Origin: Chryseotalea sp. WA131a
GTDB taxonomy: Bacteria; Bacteroidota; Bacteroidia; Cytophagales; Cyclobacteriaceae
NCBI GenBank assembly: GCA_025370075.1
Contig: CP073016.1
Span: 2,542,001-2,606,000 of the forward strand
Direction: 5' to 3'
DNA: 64,000 bases
Shown: positions 45,001 through 53,507 of the stretch, piece by piece
Position numbering within the stretch: the stretch's first letter is position 1
Layout: each line of letters begins with the position of its first letter
Position numbers and translations under genes: made by a program
Notes under the pieces: model-generated
What the model was told of the DNA's origin: nothing
Seen by the model: the letters and a program-made list of their open reading frames with translations, nothing else
The model's database searches: none

Positions 45001-45595
45001 AAATGGTGCCTTAATCATGCGATGCAACTATCTGTTAACAAGTTATATTGAGAATGTTGGAAACAATAAGTTTTCGATCAAAGCACTTGATCAGCTCGCA
45101 CAGGTTGCGCCTGTGAATGGAATGACAGTAGGAGACTTTAATGGTGATTCTTATTTAGACATTGCCATGACTGGAAATGACTATGGAAACGAAGTGTTTG
45201 CGGGTCGGTACGATGCCTTTACGGGATTAGTACTACTCGGGGATGGGACTGGAAAATTCAATCTAGTACCTTCTTCTAGAAGTGGTTTTTACATTCCGGG
45301 CGATGGCAAGGCGTTGGCCTCTATTCACACGAAAAAGCATCGCTTCATCATTGGTACTCAAAATCAAGACAGTTTAAAGATATTTTCAAATAATGAACAG
45401 AATCAAAATTCGTTCTCACCAACGAATGGAGATTCGTACGCGGTGATGATTAAAAAAGATGGCAAGAAAGAACGGGTAGAATTTTATTATGGATCAGGAT
45501 ATCTTTCTCAATCCTCAAGAAAGCTTAAAATAGCAGATGTTATAACCGCATTTACCATTTATGATTCAAAAGGGAAAAGCAAAAAGATAAAGTAG
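42077..45595 (+). CDS. VCBS/FG-GAP repeat lipoprotein with ASPIC/UnbV domain
   Basis: A 1172-residue surface protein. The N-terminus (VFYCLCVQLSFACGES) looks like a lipoprotein signal. Many FG-GAP/VCBS repeats with calcium-binding D-x-[ND]-x-DG loops follow, for example GIADFNNDGKQDIFF, VVDINNDGWMDVYV, FLDFDNDGDLDLYV, AFSDLDNDGDLDFVV, DWDADGDLDLFIGG. Between two beta-propellers, about residues 510-595, is an ASPIC/UnbV domain (NFLRMQLNGPSQNKNGIGSK, LAHFGIGNSKEIDTVIIQWP). Such proteins commonly follow SusC/SusD genes and probably bind or process surface glycans. It stands after the susD terminator, so it likely has its own promoter. Confidence 0.92.
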   Translation: MKKQVFYCLCVQLSFACGESDTAKTLFKKVSVEHHHINFENSITESDSANILTTEYIYNGGGTGIADFNNDGKQDIFFSGNQVPNRLYLNQGNFEFKDITEIANINVLGRWNSGVTVVDINNDGWMDVYVCATMRPDSVNRRNMLFINNGLNKNGLPTFSEKAAEYKLDDAGYSVNAAFLDFDNDGDLDLYVLTNERLKNSPTNYRPKIIDGSSPNNDRLYRNNGDGTFTNVSKEAGISIEGFGLGLAIADFNADGWPDIYVSNDYLSNDVLYINKNGKFTNRIADFIGHQSQFSMGNDAADVNNDGLPDIITLDMLPEVNARKKTTISNKSYLTYVNNEKFGYEYQYIRNMLHLNNGLSQGIKFSEIGQLAGIYQTEWSWSPLFADFDNDGYKDLFITNGFPKDITDRDFAIFRADKENIAGIRYLLDSIPVIKVSNYAYKNNGDLTFLDVTKDWGLEVPSFSNGAAFSDLDNDGDLDFVVNNINDVAFVYENKKRKLNQEGNETSNFLRMQLNGPSQNKNGIGSKITLKHNGTIQFLENYTSRGFLSSVEPLAHFGIGNSKEIDTVIIQWPDKKTQTLFKVNGNQLLKVDYSNARAVSNPISIPAQKLFTACNTIPSFKPTENDVIDFNLQRTLPHKFSQAGPGIAVGDINGDELEDFVVGGGSGYPTTLFLQRPDGEFLKKNLQSEAELKTKIEEDEGLLLFDADNDKDLDLYIVSGSIEPASTIDLFQDRLYLNDGKGNLTINKEALPNTRTSGSCVRAADWDADGDLDLFIGGRVNAGKYPLPATSYLLQNTQGKFTDETEKIAPKLQSIGMVTDALWTDFNTDGLVDLLVVGEFMPIQFFKNTGKNLQLLTQTGIESYVGWWNSIAPGDYDQDGDIDYVVGNLGQNNNYGVDREHPLTIYAKDFDGNGSIDPVLACYMKESMNSPIRKLYPVHFWDELNSQSPKFRNKFSHYREYGKTTIEKLFTPDELNGALIMRCNYLLTSYIENVGNNKFSIKALDQLAQVAPVNGMTVGDFNGDSYLDIAMTGNDYGNEVFAGRYDAFTGLVLLGDGTGKFNLVPSSRSGFYIPGDGKALASIHTKKHRFIIGTQNQDSLKIFSNNEQNQNSFSPTNGDSYAVMIKKDGKKERVEFYYGSGYLSQSSRKLKIADVITAFTIYDSKGKSKKIK

Positions 45596-45734
45596 AAATC
45601 GGTAAAATGAGGCTTCTTACAAGTAACCATATATTACCTTCCATTTTTAGGATGAGTAGTTGTTTCTTGTAGATACAAGAAGCCTACAAAAAATTTCGTT
45701 TTGTGTTGTTTGATGTTTTCTAACCTATACAGCC

Positions 45735-48038
45735 ATGCTACACTCACCTCAACTCAAATCCAACCCTTCCCTATTCGTATTTCTTCCACTGTTTTACACT
45801 GTGTGGTCAGATGCTATTCTCACACCAAGTGAAATGGCCACCATTGAAGGATTGATTAATAGTCAGCAGTGGCTGAGCAAAGACGAGCATGATTTTTTGA
45901 TTGACCAACTCAACCCTGCCAATCCACCCACAGCCGATGATTTGATGGATTGGAAAGAAGAAATAAAAAATGGGGCCGACCTTACCGATGGAAAAAGTTT
46001 GGTAGACATTGGTATTAAATTGATTGAACTGCACCATGGCGAGGTATCGGTAGAAGTATTAAAAGCAAAACCTTCGCTGGCAAACATAGAAGCCACGCTT
46101 GGCTTTATTAGTCACGAGGCAGCCTTTAATTTTCAATCGGGCAATCGCGCCACCGTTACACAACAACAAACTACACTGCGGACGTTTGATGTGGCGGCCA
46201 TGACTAAATTATTAGATGGAAACGATGCAGCCATTATCAATAAAGTAAAAACAGTTCTTTCCGATCCTGAATTTCGGTATGTGGATCCCAGCAATCTTTC
46301 TGCTTATCGCGAGCGGGTGTTGAGCTGGTGCCGACTGTTGGCCGAGCAGGGCTTTGGTTCCATGGCCTTTCCAAAAGAATACGGTGGCCAATTTGATATG
46401 GCTGCGTACTTCGCCATTATGGAAACCATTAGTTATCACGATTTGAGTATGGTGATCAAATTTGGTGTACAGTTTGGGCTGTGGGGAATGAGCGTTTATT
46501 TTTTAGGAACGGAAAAGCACCACAAAAAATATTTAAAAGACATTGGCACACTTGAGTTGCCCGGCTGCTTTGCCATGACGGAGACACACCACGGCTCCAA
46601 TGTAAAAGGCATTGAGACAACCGCCACGTATCAGCCTGCCACCAAAACCTTACTCATTCATACCCCACATGCTTTTGCCAAAAAAGAATACATCGGCAAT
46701 GCGGCCGTGCACGGACAAATGGCCACGGTTTTTGTGAAGTTGATTATCGATGGAAAAGATTATGGCGTGAGTGCTGTGGTCGTTCCTTTACGGGATAAAA
46801 AAGGAAACACCTTGCCGGGCATTACCATTGAAGACTGCGGACGAAAAATGGGATTGAATGGTGTGGACAATGGCAAGATTGAATTTAAAAATGTAGTGGT
46901 ACCGGTAGAAAATCTCTTAGATAGGTTTGCAGGAATTACCGAAGACGGAAAATTCACCAGCCCCATTGCCAGTGACAACCGCAGATTTTTTACCATGCTC
47001 GGCACGTTGGTAGGCGGACGTATTGGCATTCCACGTTCGGGATTGAGTGCAGCAAAATCCGGTTTGACCATCACCATCAAATACAGCGATCAGCGAAAAC
47101 AATTTGGACCAGAAGGTGCGCCAGAAGTGCCCATTTTAAATTATCGCACCCATCAGCGCAGGCTGATGCCACTGCTAGCGAATGTGTATGCGTTGCATTT
47201 TTCACTTCGTTATTTAACAGACCGATTTATCAATCGCAAAGAAGAAGAAGTGCAAGAGATTGAAGCGTTGGCCGCTGGACTCAAAGCCTTTGCTACCTGG
47301 AACACCACGGCCACGTTACAAGAGTGCCGCGAAAGTTGTGGCGGCAAAGGGTTTCTCTCCGAAAACAGAATCGATGATTTAAAAAACGATACCGACATCT
47401 ACACCACGTTTGAAGGAGACAACACCGTGCTGATGCAATTGGTGGCGAAGAGTCGACTGACAGAATTTAAGCAAGAGTTTGCACGCATGGATTTCTTCGG
47501 CATACTTGGCTACGTGGCCGACCAAGCGAAAACATCCATTGCTGAATTGAACCCACTCATTGTGCGTAACACCGATGAAGAACACTTACTAGATCCAGAA
47601 TTTCAATTAGATGCCTTCAAATATCGCGAGCGCGACATTTTAACTTCTGCTGCCAAGCGCTTGAAGCGCCACATTGGCGAAGGTATGGACTCATTCGATG
47701 CCTTCAACGTAGCGCAACACCACCTGGTGCAAGTGGGCTTTGCCTACATCGAGCGCATGGTGCTGGAAAAATTTATTGAACAAGTAAATGCCACGCCAGA
47801 TGCTGGCTGCAAAGCCATCCTTAAAAAACTCTGCGACCTATTTGCCCTTTCGCAAATCGACAAAAACAAAGGCTGGTACTTAGAGCAAGGGTACATGGAA
47901 GGAGTAAAAACAAAAGCCATCCGCAAACTCATGAACCAATTGTGCTGGGACGTTCGCCAAGAGGCCGTGCCATTGGTAGATGTTTTCGCCATACCCGATA
48001 GTTGCTTGGCTGCACCGATTGTGGTGAAGAGTACCTGA
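45735..48038 (+). CDS. Acyl-CoA dehydrogenase / acyl-CoA oxidase-like protein
   Basis: A 767-residue flavoenzyme, longer than usual dehydrogenases (about 380) and similar in length to acyl-CoA oxidases. About 130 N-terminal residues have no clear domain. Then comes the acyl-CoA dehydrogenase core: YGGQFDMAAYFAIMETISYH, CFAMTETHHGSNVKGIETTA, KMGLNGVDNGKIEFKNVVVP, RIGIPRSGLSAAKSG, and the catalytic-Glu region TTFEGDNTVLMQLVAK. A helical C-terminal ACOX-like domain ends the protein. It should act in fatty-acid beta-oxidation; whether it uses oxygen or an electron-transfer flavoprotein is not visible. Confidence 0.88.
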   Translation: MLHSPQLKSNPSLFVFLPLFYTVWSDAILTPSEMATIEGLINSQQWLSKDEHDFLIDQLNPANPPTADDLMDWKEEIKNGADLTDGKSLVDIGIKLIELHHGEVSVEVLKAKPSLANIEATLGFISHEAAFNFQSGNRATVTQQQTTLRTFDVAAMTKLLDGNDAAIINKVKTVLSDPEFRYVDPSNLSAYRERVLSWCRLLAEQGFGSMAFPKEYGGQFDMAAYFAIMETISYHDLSMVIKFGVQFGLWGMSVYFLGTEKHHKKYLKDIGTLELPGCFAMTETHHGSNVKGIETTATYQPATKTLLIHTPHAFAKKEYIGNAAVHGQMATVFVKLIIDGKDYGVSAVVVPLRDKKGNTLPGITIEDCGRKMGLNGVDNGKIEFKNVVVPVENLLDRFAGITEDGKFTSPIASDNRRFFTMLGTLVGGRIGIPRSGLSAAKSGLTITIKYSDQRKQFGPEGAPEVPILNYRTHQRRLMPLLANVYALHFSLRYLTDRFINRKEEEVQEIEALAAGLKAFATWNTTATLQECRESCGGKGFLSENRIDDLKNDTDIYTTFEGDNTVLMQLVAKSRLTEFKQEFARMDFFGILGYVADQAKTSIAELNPLIVRNTDEEHLLDPEFQLDAFKYRERDILTSAAKRLKRHIGEGMDSFDAFNVAQHHLVQVGFAYIERMVLEKFIEQVNATPDAGCKAILKKLCDLFALSQIDKNKGWYLEQGYMEGVKTKAIRKLMNQLCWDVRQEAVPLVDVFAIPDSCLAAPIVVKST

Positions 48039-48085
48039 TTTTATTTACTGAACAATAGGCCCATTGATTCTCATTGGATCGAGAC

Positions 48086-49009
48086 TCAGTTCAAAACAAA
48101 ATACTCCCTCTTTCTCATGACAGCAGCAGCCTGTGGCGGAAGCAAAATAGCTTCCTCTTTCGTTCTAGCAACCAATCGACTATTTTTTCCTGGCGATGAA
48201 TAAATCTTCAAGGCAAAAGTTTTAGTAGCAATGTCTTGAATTTCAATTTGCAGAAATGGTTCGGCTGCCAACAGGCTATCATATTTTGTTGCTTCTTCAG
48301 GAGTCAGGATTTTTTCGGCTTGTAAATTAAAAATCGCCTCCAAATAATTGCTCAACTTGGTGGTGTCTGCCACGGCTACTTCTTCAATGCCAAAAAGTTT
48401 GTTGGCAAATGATATGGTAAAATCTTGTGTCGGTTGCTGTGGAAAATGAGCTTTCAAACTTTTAAAATTCTGCCAATTGAAATTAAAGACCCGTTTGTCG
48501 CGCCAATCGTTTTCGGTCAAGTCAAAAATAGAAGCCACATACACACGATAACCAGGAATGGCAACCACATACCATTCGTTGCCATCAAACGAAAAATATG
48601 TTTCTGATTTTGCGGGATTGCCTGCTACATAAAACTCTTTTGCCACTTGGTCGCCCATCCATAGGGTTAGTTTTGTTCTTTGCGCAAATTGCTTTTTCAA
48701 CGAATCGAGAGGTGAATTAGAAATTTTTCGTTTGGGCTCGGCTTGCAGGATGGTGGCAAAAAAAACTTTTATCAACTGTCGATCGGCTTCTTTGTCGCTT
48801 ACCCACCACTTGGTGCCGCTAAATTTCAATTCTAGCTTTCGGTTACCTGATTCAAAAACCACCTTATCAATTTGTGTTTGATCGGCTACTTTAAACAATT
48901 CCTTATCTATTTGATGGGTGGTTTTTTGCCCTAGCCACGAAATCAAGAATACACTCGCTGTCAATACTACAAGCGAAATCAATAACCGAATGTTGCGTTT
49001 CTGTTGCAT
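48086..49009 (-). CDS. DUF4340 protein, last gene of the gld ABC operon
   Basis: A 307-residue protein with one N-terminal membrane anchor (NIRLLISLVVLTASVFLISW) and a periplasmic beta-rich part matching DUF4340 (IDKVVFESGNRKLELKFSGT, EWYVVAIPGYRVYVASIFDL, TENDWRDKRVF). DUF4340 proteins regularly follow GldG-like ABC components and presumably belong to the same complex. The preferred ATG is 49009, 2 bases after the gldG stop; a TTG at 49015 would overlap gldG. Confidence 0.82.
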   Translation of the reverse strand: MQQKRNIRLLISLVVLTASVFLISWLGQKTTHQIDKELFKVADQTQIDKVVFESGNRKLELKFSGTKWWVSDKEADRQLIKVFFATILQAEPKRKISNSPLDSLKKQFAQRTKLTLWMGDQVAKEFYVAGNPAKSETYFSFDGNEWYVVAIPGYRVYVASIFDLTENDWRDKRVFNFNWQNFKSLKAHFPQQPTQDFTISFANKLFGIEEVAVADTTKLSNYLEAIFNLQAEKILTPEEATKYDSLLAAEPFLQIEIQDIATKTFALKIYSSPGKNSRLVARTKEEAILLPPQAAAVMRKREYFVLN

Positions 49010-49011
49010 CT

Positions 49012-50712
49012 TCAATTGCTGATTTTAAATTTAGCGTACTTGGCTTTTCGTAGGTATACCCACATCAAACCAAACAATAGTAAGAGCACCAAGGGCAATA
49101 CCAAATTTATCATTTGCCAATAGGTTCGTTCGCTTTGAATTTTTTGTTTATCCAGCGGGCGGATTTTCACTTCTTTATTGCGGGCGGCTATCAATCCATT
49201 TTCGTTGGTCAAGTAAGCTACCATGTTGAGCAGCAAATCTTGGTTGGCAAAGGTGTATTTGGTAAACGGGTCATATCCCAAACTCTGCGGAGTGTTTTGC
49301 CGTGGGTTCACATCGTTACGGGCCATGTCACCATCTGCCACAACCATTATTTTGGTGGATGAACTATTCGCTTTAAATCCGAGCGTGTCCACACCGCTTG
49401 GCGCAAAACGATTTTTATAAAGCGAAGTAAAATTTCCTTCGAGTAAATAAGCAATAGGAATAGGCCCAGCATTGAAACTACCCTCCTTCAATTGTTTGCG
49501 CAAATCATTTACACCCACTTTTACAGGTGCCGTTAGCTTTCGCGAATAGGGAGAAGAAAATAGCAATGGCGTTTTCTTAACCCCAATGGCTTTTACCGTG
49601 TCGATACTACTGATAAATTTTGTTAGTGATGCATCTAAGTTTCTGGTGATAGGATGATCGGCATACTGATTGATCAACGGAAAGAACGGCCAATCCAACT
49701 GCATCAACCGAGGCTTGCCACCTTCGTTGCCCACCACAATCGGATACTTTCCGCTTACGCGATCTTGCACCAAATCGGCATTGATCCGAACTCCATACCG
49801 AAACAACTGATCATCTAAATTTAAGTTGTACGGAAATGCAAAGTAGTTCTCGCTGCTTGCGCTGTCCATATTGGCATCCAACCAATCGAGCAACAATAAT
49901 AATTTACCACCACGCATCAGATACTGGTCGAGTTTGTATTTCTCCTGCTCCGAAAATTCCGTTCTGGGTTTTGCGACAATCAGAGCCTCGTAATCACCAA
50001 TGGCAGCTTTTCGATTAATGTCAACCTGAAAAATATCATACTGCTCCAGTAAGGCATTGTTAAAACTTGCAATCTGCAAACTATCCAGTTCACCATGGCC
50101 ACGCACCATTCCGATTTTTTTCCGATTGGAATTGGTCAATTTGTAAATCGTATTGGCCAATTCAAATTCCACATTCTCAATTGACTGGTTAAGTGCCTCT
50201 TGCGAACCTTGTGTCCGGCTTCCCTTCAACAACATCACCCCTGTTTCAAATCCACCCACCGACACCAATGCTCCCGGGAACACAAATTTCTCCACGCGCT
50301 GTCCGTCTTTGTTTTCAATCACATTGGTGGGACTAATTCCTTTCGAGGCCAACTCGCTCATGAATTCGTTGCGGGCTTTTTCACCCATCGCCAGCGTGGG
50401 GTCGGTAAAAATAAAATTCACCTTGTTATTAGAATAAATCCGAAACTCGCCCAGCATTTCGCGAATGGATTTTTGAAACCGTTTAAACCCGGAATTCAAA
50501 TCTCCCTCCAAAAAAACTTCCACAAAAACTTCTTCTTCTAAATTCGAGAGTAACTCTTTGGTTTGCGGCTTGATGGTGTAGCGCTTTTCTTCCGTTAAGT
50601 CGAAACGGAAAAAATAAAACGAAGCCAGTAAATTCAACAATACCAACAGCACCAAACTATTAGCCAATAGCAATACATCACCCGTCTTTCTCCGCTTCAT
50701 CCAATTTACCAT
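49012..50712 (-). CDS. gldG: Gliding motility-associated ABC transporter substrate-binding protein GldG
   Basis: A 566-residue membrane protein with N-terminal (DVLLLANSLVLLVLLNLLAS) and C-terminal (MINLVLPLVLLLLFGLMWVY) helices around a large periplasmic domain of the ABC_transp_aux/GldG type (YTIKPQTKELLSNLEEEVFV, IGMVRGHGELDSLQIASFNN, MRGGKLLLLLDWLDAN). With GldA and GldF it forms an ABC transporter required for gliding in Flavobacterium johnsoniae. Its ATG overlaps the gldF stop by 7 bases, so translation is coupled. Confidence 0.9.
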   Translation of the reverse strand: MVNWMKRRKTGDVLLLANSLVLLVLLNLLASFYFFRFDLTEEKRYTIKPQTKELLSNLEEEVFVEVFLEGDLNSGFKRFQKSIREMLGEFRIYSNNKVNFIFTDPTLAMGEKARNEFMSELASKGISPTNVIENKDGQRVEKFVFPGALVSVGGFETGVMLLKGSRTQGSQEALNQSIENVEFELANTIYKLTNSNRKKIGMVRGHGELDSLQIASFNNALLEQYDIFQVDINRKAAIGDYEALIVAKPRTEFSEQEKYKLDQYLMRGGKLLLLLDWLDANMDSASSENYFAFPYNLNLDDQLFRYGVRINADLVQDRVSGKYPIVVGNEGGKPRLMQLDWPFFPLINQYADHPITRNLDASLTKFISSIDTVKAIGVKKTPLLFSSPYSRKLTAPVKVGVNDLRKQLKEGSFNAGPIPIAYLLEGNFTSLYKNRFAPSGVDTLGFKANSSSTKIMVVADGDMARNDVNPRQNTPQSLGYDPFTKYTFANQDLLLNMVAYLTNENGLIAARNKEVKIRPLDKQKIQSERTYWQMINLVLPLVLLLLFGLMWVYLRKAKYAKFKISN

Positions 50713-51428
50713 AGCCTGCTTTTTAAAACAACCATTGTGGACAAAACAAAAAATCCGGTAATGCTTACCGCATACACTACATCGCGGCTGTCAATCAAGC
50801 CTTTGCTCAACGACTCGTAGTGATAAAGAATGCCGCATTGCTTGATCAATAACACATTACTTCCTGCAAAGGCAGAAAGTGAATCAAAACCCGTGTAAAA
50901 AATAAAACATAAAAAAGCTGCCACAATAAACGCCACAATTTGATTGGTGGTGAGTGCCGAGGCCAGCACACCGATGGAGCAAAAAATAGCAGCCAATAAA
51001 ATCAAACCAATGTAAGAGCCGATCACGGCTGCCGTGTCGATGTTGCCCGCTGGATTGCCCAACGAAGAAATCGAAAAATAATAAATGATGGTAGGCAGCA
51101 ACGCCACCAGCACCAAGGCAAAGGCCGCGAAAAACTTGCCCAGCACCACATCGCTATCCGACAATGGCTTTGTCAACAATAATTCCAGTGTGCCCATTTT
51201 CTTTTCTTCCGCAAAACTTTTCATGGTAATGGCAGGGATCAAAAAAATAAAAACATACGGAGCCATCGAGAAAAGCGTATCCAAATCGGCATAGCCGTAA
51301 TCAAGCACCGAAGTCTCAGGAAACACCCACGTGAGCAACCCGATTCCCGTAAGGAAAACGCCTATCACCATGTAGGCAATGAGTGAACTTAAATACCCAC
51401 GAAACTCTCGTTTAAAAACCTGGATCAT
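50706..51428 (-). CDS. gldF: Gliding motility-associated ABC transporter permease GldF
   Basis: A 240-residue ABC-2-type permease with about six membrane helices (GYLSSLIAYMVIGVFLTGIG, APYVFIFLIPAITMKSFAEE, IVAFIVAAFLCFIFYTGF). The KMGTLELLLTKPLSDSDVVL segment after helix 2 is typical of the GldF/NosY class. It starts 4 bases inside the gldA stop (ATGA overlap) and overlaps gldG by 7 bases. Confidence 0.9.
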   Translation of the reverse strand: MIQVFKREFRGYLSSLIAYMVIGVFLTGIGLLTWVFPETSVLDYGYADLDTLFSMAPYVFIFLIPAITMKSFAEEKKMGTLELLLTKPLSDSDVVLGKFFAAFALVLVALLPTIIYYFSISSLGNPAGNIDTAAVIGSYIGLILLAAIFCSIGVLASALTTNQIVAFIVAAFLCFIFYTGFDSLSAFAGSNVLLIKQCGILYHYESLSKGLIDSRDVVYAVSITGFFVLSTMVVLKSRLW

Positions 51429-52342
51429 ACCGCACCATTGGTTAGTGAACGAAAAATCTCTTCCAACGAATTTTGCTCTTCTTTTAAACTCAAAATCGAG
51501 ATCTTCTTTTCAGTAGCATAACGAAAAAGTTCTGCGCGCACATCTACCCCTTCATCTGAAAAAAATTTATAGTGTGCACCTTCCTTGATCACGTTCCTAA
51601 CACCTTTTAGCTGCTTCAACTCTTCCGTGGAAATTTCTCCCTGAAACTCCACTACCAGAATAGATGCGTTCGCATTTCCCTTCATTAAATTACTGAGTTG
51701 GTCATCGGCCACAATTTTTCCTTTATTAATCACAATCACGCGGTTGCACAAGGCTTGTACCTCTTGCATGATGTGCGTAGAAAAAATCACTGTTTTGTTT
51801 TGGCTGATTTGCCTAATCAATTTTCTGATTTCCAGAATTTGGTTGGGATCCAGCCCCGAAGTGGGTTCATCTAAAATCAACACATCAGGATTATGGATTA
51901 GCGCTTGCGCCAACCCTACCCGCTGCCGATAACCTTTCGATAGCGCTTCAATGGGTTTATTTTGTTCGCGCTCAAGTCCACACATTTCCACCACTTCACC
52001 CACACGCTTTTTCAAATGATCTGAATCAAGTTTATAAACACCTCCAATAAAGCGAAGGTATTCGTGCACATACATGTCCAAGTAAAGCGGATTGTGCTCG
52101 GGCAAGTAGCCGATGGTTTTCCGGATTTTTAGCGGCTCCTCTTCCACATTCATGCCGTTCACCAACACACTACCCTCTGTGGGAGGTAAGTAGGTAGTGG
52201 CAATTTTCATGGTGGTCGATTTACCCGCACCGTTAGGGCCTAGAAATCCGACAATCTCACCTTTTTCAACAGCAAATGAAACGTCATCAACCGCCCGTTG
52301 GCGGCCATACATTTTGGTGAGATGGTTTACGTGTAATGACAT
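51425..52342 (-). CDS. gldA: Gliding motility-associated ABC transporter ATP-binding protein GldA
   Basis: A 305-residue ABC ATPase: Walker A LGPNGAGKSTTM, Q-loop GYLPEHNPLYLD, signature ALSKGYRQRVGLAQAL, Walker B DVLILDEPTSGLDPNQ, H-loop IFSTH. Full-length identity of the C-terminal part (RAELFRYATEKKISILSLKE) fits GldA/NatA-like proteins. ATG 52342 is chosen over an in-frame upstream start (52378), since MSLHVNHLTKMYG is the usual beginning. It is the first gene of gldA-gldF-gldG-DUF4340. Having all three in one operon fits Cytophagales; in Flavobacterium gldA lies apart. Confidence 0.9.
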   Translation of the reverse strand: MSLHVNHLTKMYGRQRAVDDVSFAVEKGEIVGFLGPNGAGKSTTMKIATTYLPPTEGSVLVNGMNVEEEPLKIRKTIGYLPEHNPLYLDMYVHEYLRFIGGVYKLDSDHLKKRVGEVVEMCGLEREQNKPIEALSKGYRQRVGLAQALIHNPDVLILDEPTSGLDPNQILEIRKLIRQISQNKTVIFSTHIMQEVQALCNRVIVINKGKIVADDQLSNLMKGNANASILVVEFQGEISTEELKQLKGVRNVIKEGAHYKFFSDEGVDVRAELFRYATEKKISILSLKEEQNSLEEIFRSLTNGAV

Positions 52343-52452
52343 TTTTTTTGTGCGTGCAAAAATAGGCAATCCCATCACTATTTTCAGAGCGATCGAAAAT
52401 AAAAGACGGATAAAAAAACATAGGCTTGCACAATAAACACAAAATCAATTAT

Positions 52453-52585
52453 GGGCGTGCCCCTCGTCCCCTCCCGCAAAGCCCACGCACACTCGGGTCG
52501 GGCTGTACGCTGCAAGCCCCCTCGCTTCGAGCGCTTACCCCGAGCGCAGCTTCAGGAGGCTTTCCACTTCCATCCCTCACGCTCA
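52453..52585. repeat. GC-rich interspersed element of the GGGCGTGCCCC...CGGGCTGTACGCTGCAAGCC type
   Basis: A block clearly richer in GC than its AT-rich surroundings, between gldA and a small gene. It starts GGGCGTGCCCCTCGTCCC, contains TCGGGTCGGGCTGTACGCTG and CAAGCCCCCTCGCTTCGAGC, and ends TTCCACTTCCATCCCTCACG. I recall very similar blocks between genes in many Bacteroidota genomes. It opens a reading frame into the next gene, but the amino-acid content (PSRKAHAHSGRAVRCKPPRF) does not look like protein. Confidence 0.65.
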
Positions 52586-52660
52586 CCACTTCGCAACCAA
52601 TTAATCCATAAAAACCGAAACCTTTTCTGTATCTTGCAACCACAAAAACAACCACTAAAA

Positions 52661-52936
52661 ATGATTAAGTACACCAATCAATTTTTAACCAAGCTCGAAG
52701 ATTTGATTGCCGAATCGGACTATGTGCTGCGCTACGAAAAAGGGAATTTCAAATCAGGCTATTGCTTGCTCAAAGAGCAGAAAATTATGATCATCAATAA
52801 GTTTTTCACCACCGAAGGAAAAATCAATGCCGTGCTGGACATTTTGAAAAACGTAGAACTGGACGGTAGCAAATTCACCGAAAAGAGCCAGAAACTTTAT
52901 GAGGAATTGACCCAAGCAGAAGCAAAGGCGGCTTAA
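52661..52936 (+). CDS. Small conserved protein of unknown function
   Basis: A 91-residue soluble protein, MIKYTNQFLTKLEDLIAESD then YVLRYEKGNFKSGYCLLKEQ and KIMIINKFFTTEGKINAVLD. The sequence (helix, beta-hairpin with a KSGYC strand, long C-terminal helix) is found as a conserved hypothetical in Bacteroidota. The reading frame extends upstream into a GC-rich repeat, but ATG 52661 gives a natural start. Uma2 follows 34 bases later on the same strand. Confidence 0.75.
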   Translation: MIKYTNQFLTKLEDLIAESDYVLRYEKGNFKSGYCLLKEQKIMIINKFFTTEGKINAVLDILKNVELDGSKFTEKSQKLYEELTQAEAKAA

Positions 52937-52970
52937 TAAATTTTTTAAAGTTAAACGAACGCAGGAACGC

Positions 52971-53501
52971 ATGGTCAGTCTAATTGAAAAACCCCCACGC
53001 ACCACTATGGAAGTATTTAAAATGCTTCCGGAAGGGACTCGTTGTGAGTTAATTGATAATACTTTATATATGTCTCCTGCCCCTACCACATCACACCAAG
53101 GATTGATTAGCACACTTGCTGGCTTATTTTTTAACTACCAAAATAAATCGAAGAAAGGTATCTACTATGTTTCCCCAATCGATGTTTACCTTGATTCAAA
53201 AAATGCCTACCAACCTGATTTAGTTTTTATTTTAAATGAGAACGTGGCTGTTATTCACGAAGACGGAATCTATGGAGCACCAGACCTTATCGTTGAGGTA
53301 TTGTCGAAAGGGACGAAAGACTTCGACCTCACCAAAAAGAAAAAAGTCTACGAAAAATCGGGAGTGAAAGAATATTGGGTAGTCGATACCCAAACAAAAA
53401 TTTGTACAGGCTTTCAATTGGTTAACAAAAAATTTGTAGAGTTCAAAAAAGAGAAAAGCAAAATCACCTCTGCGCTTCTACGTCACACCTTCAAAATTTA
53501 A
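52971..53501 (+). CDS. Uma2-family (DUF820) putative endonuclease
   Basis: A 176-residue Uma2/DUF820 protein with a PD-(D/E)XK-like core. The core reads GIYYVSPIDVYLDSKNAYQP, then DLVFI (Asp), APDLIVEVLSKGTKDFDLTK (Glu-x-Leu then Lys) and KKKVYEKSGVKEYWVVD. The N-terminal CELIDNTLYMSPAPTTSHQG, with the Glu and His of the family, is present. The biological role of Uma2 proteins is unknown. Confidence 0.88.
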   Translation: MVSLIEKPPRTTMEVFKMLPEGTRCELIDNTLYMSPAPTTSHQGLISTLAGLFFNYQNKSKKGIYYVSPIDVYLDSKNAYQPDLVFILNENVAVIHEDGIYGAPDLIVEVLSKGTKDFDLTKKKKVYEKSGVKEYWVVDTQTKICTGFQLVNKKFVEFKKEKSKITSALLRHTFKI

Positions 53502-53507
53502 TTTCTT

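Noticed and set aside
52451..52660. N-terminal extension of the small gene at 52661
   Set aside because: The extra 70 codons translate the GC-rich interspersed repeat and have no protein-like composition; the ATG at 52661 is the natural start.
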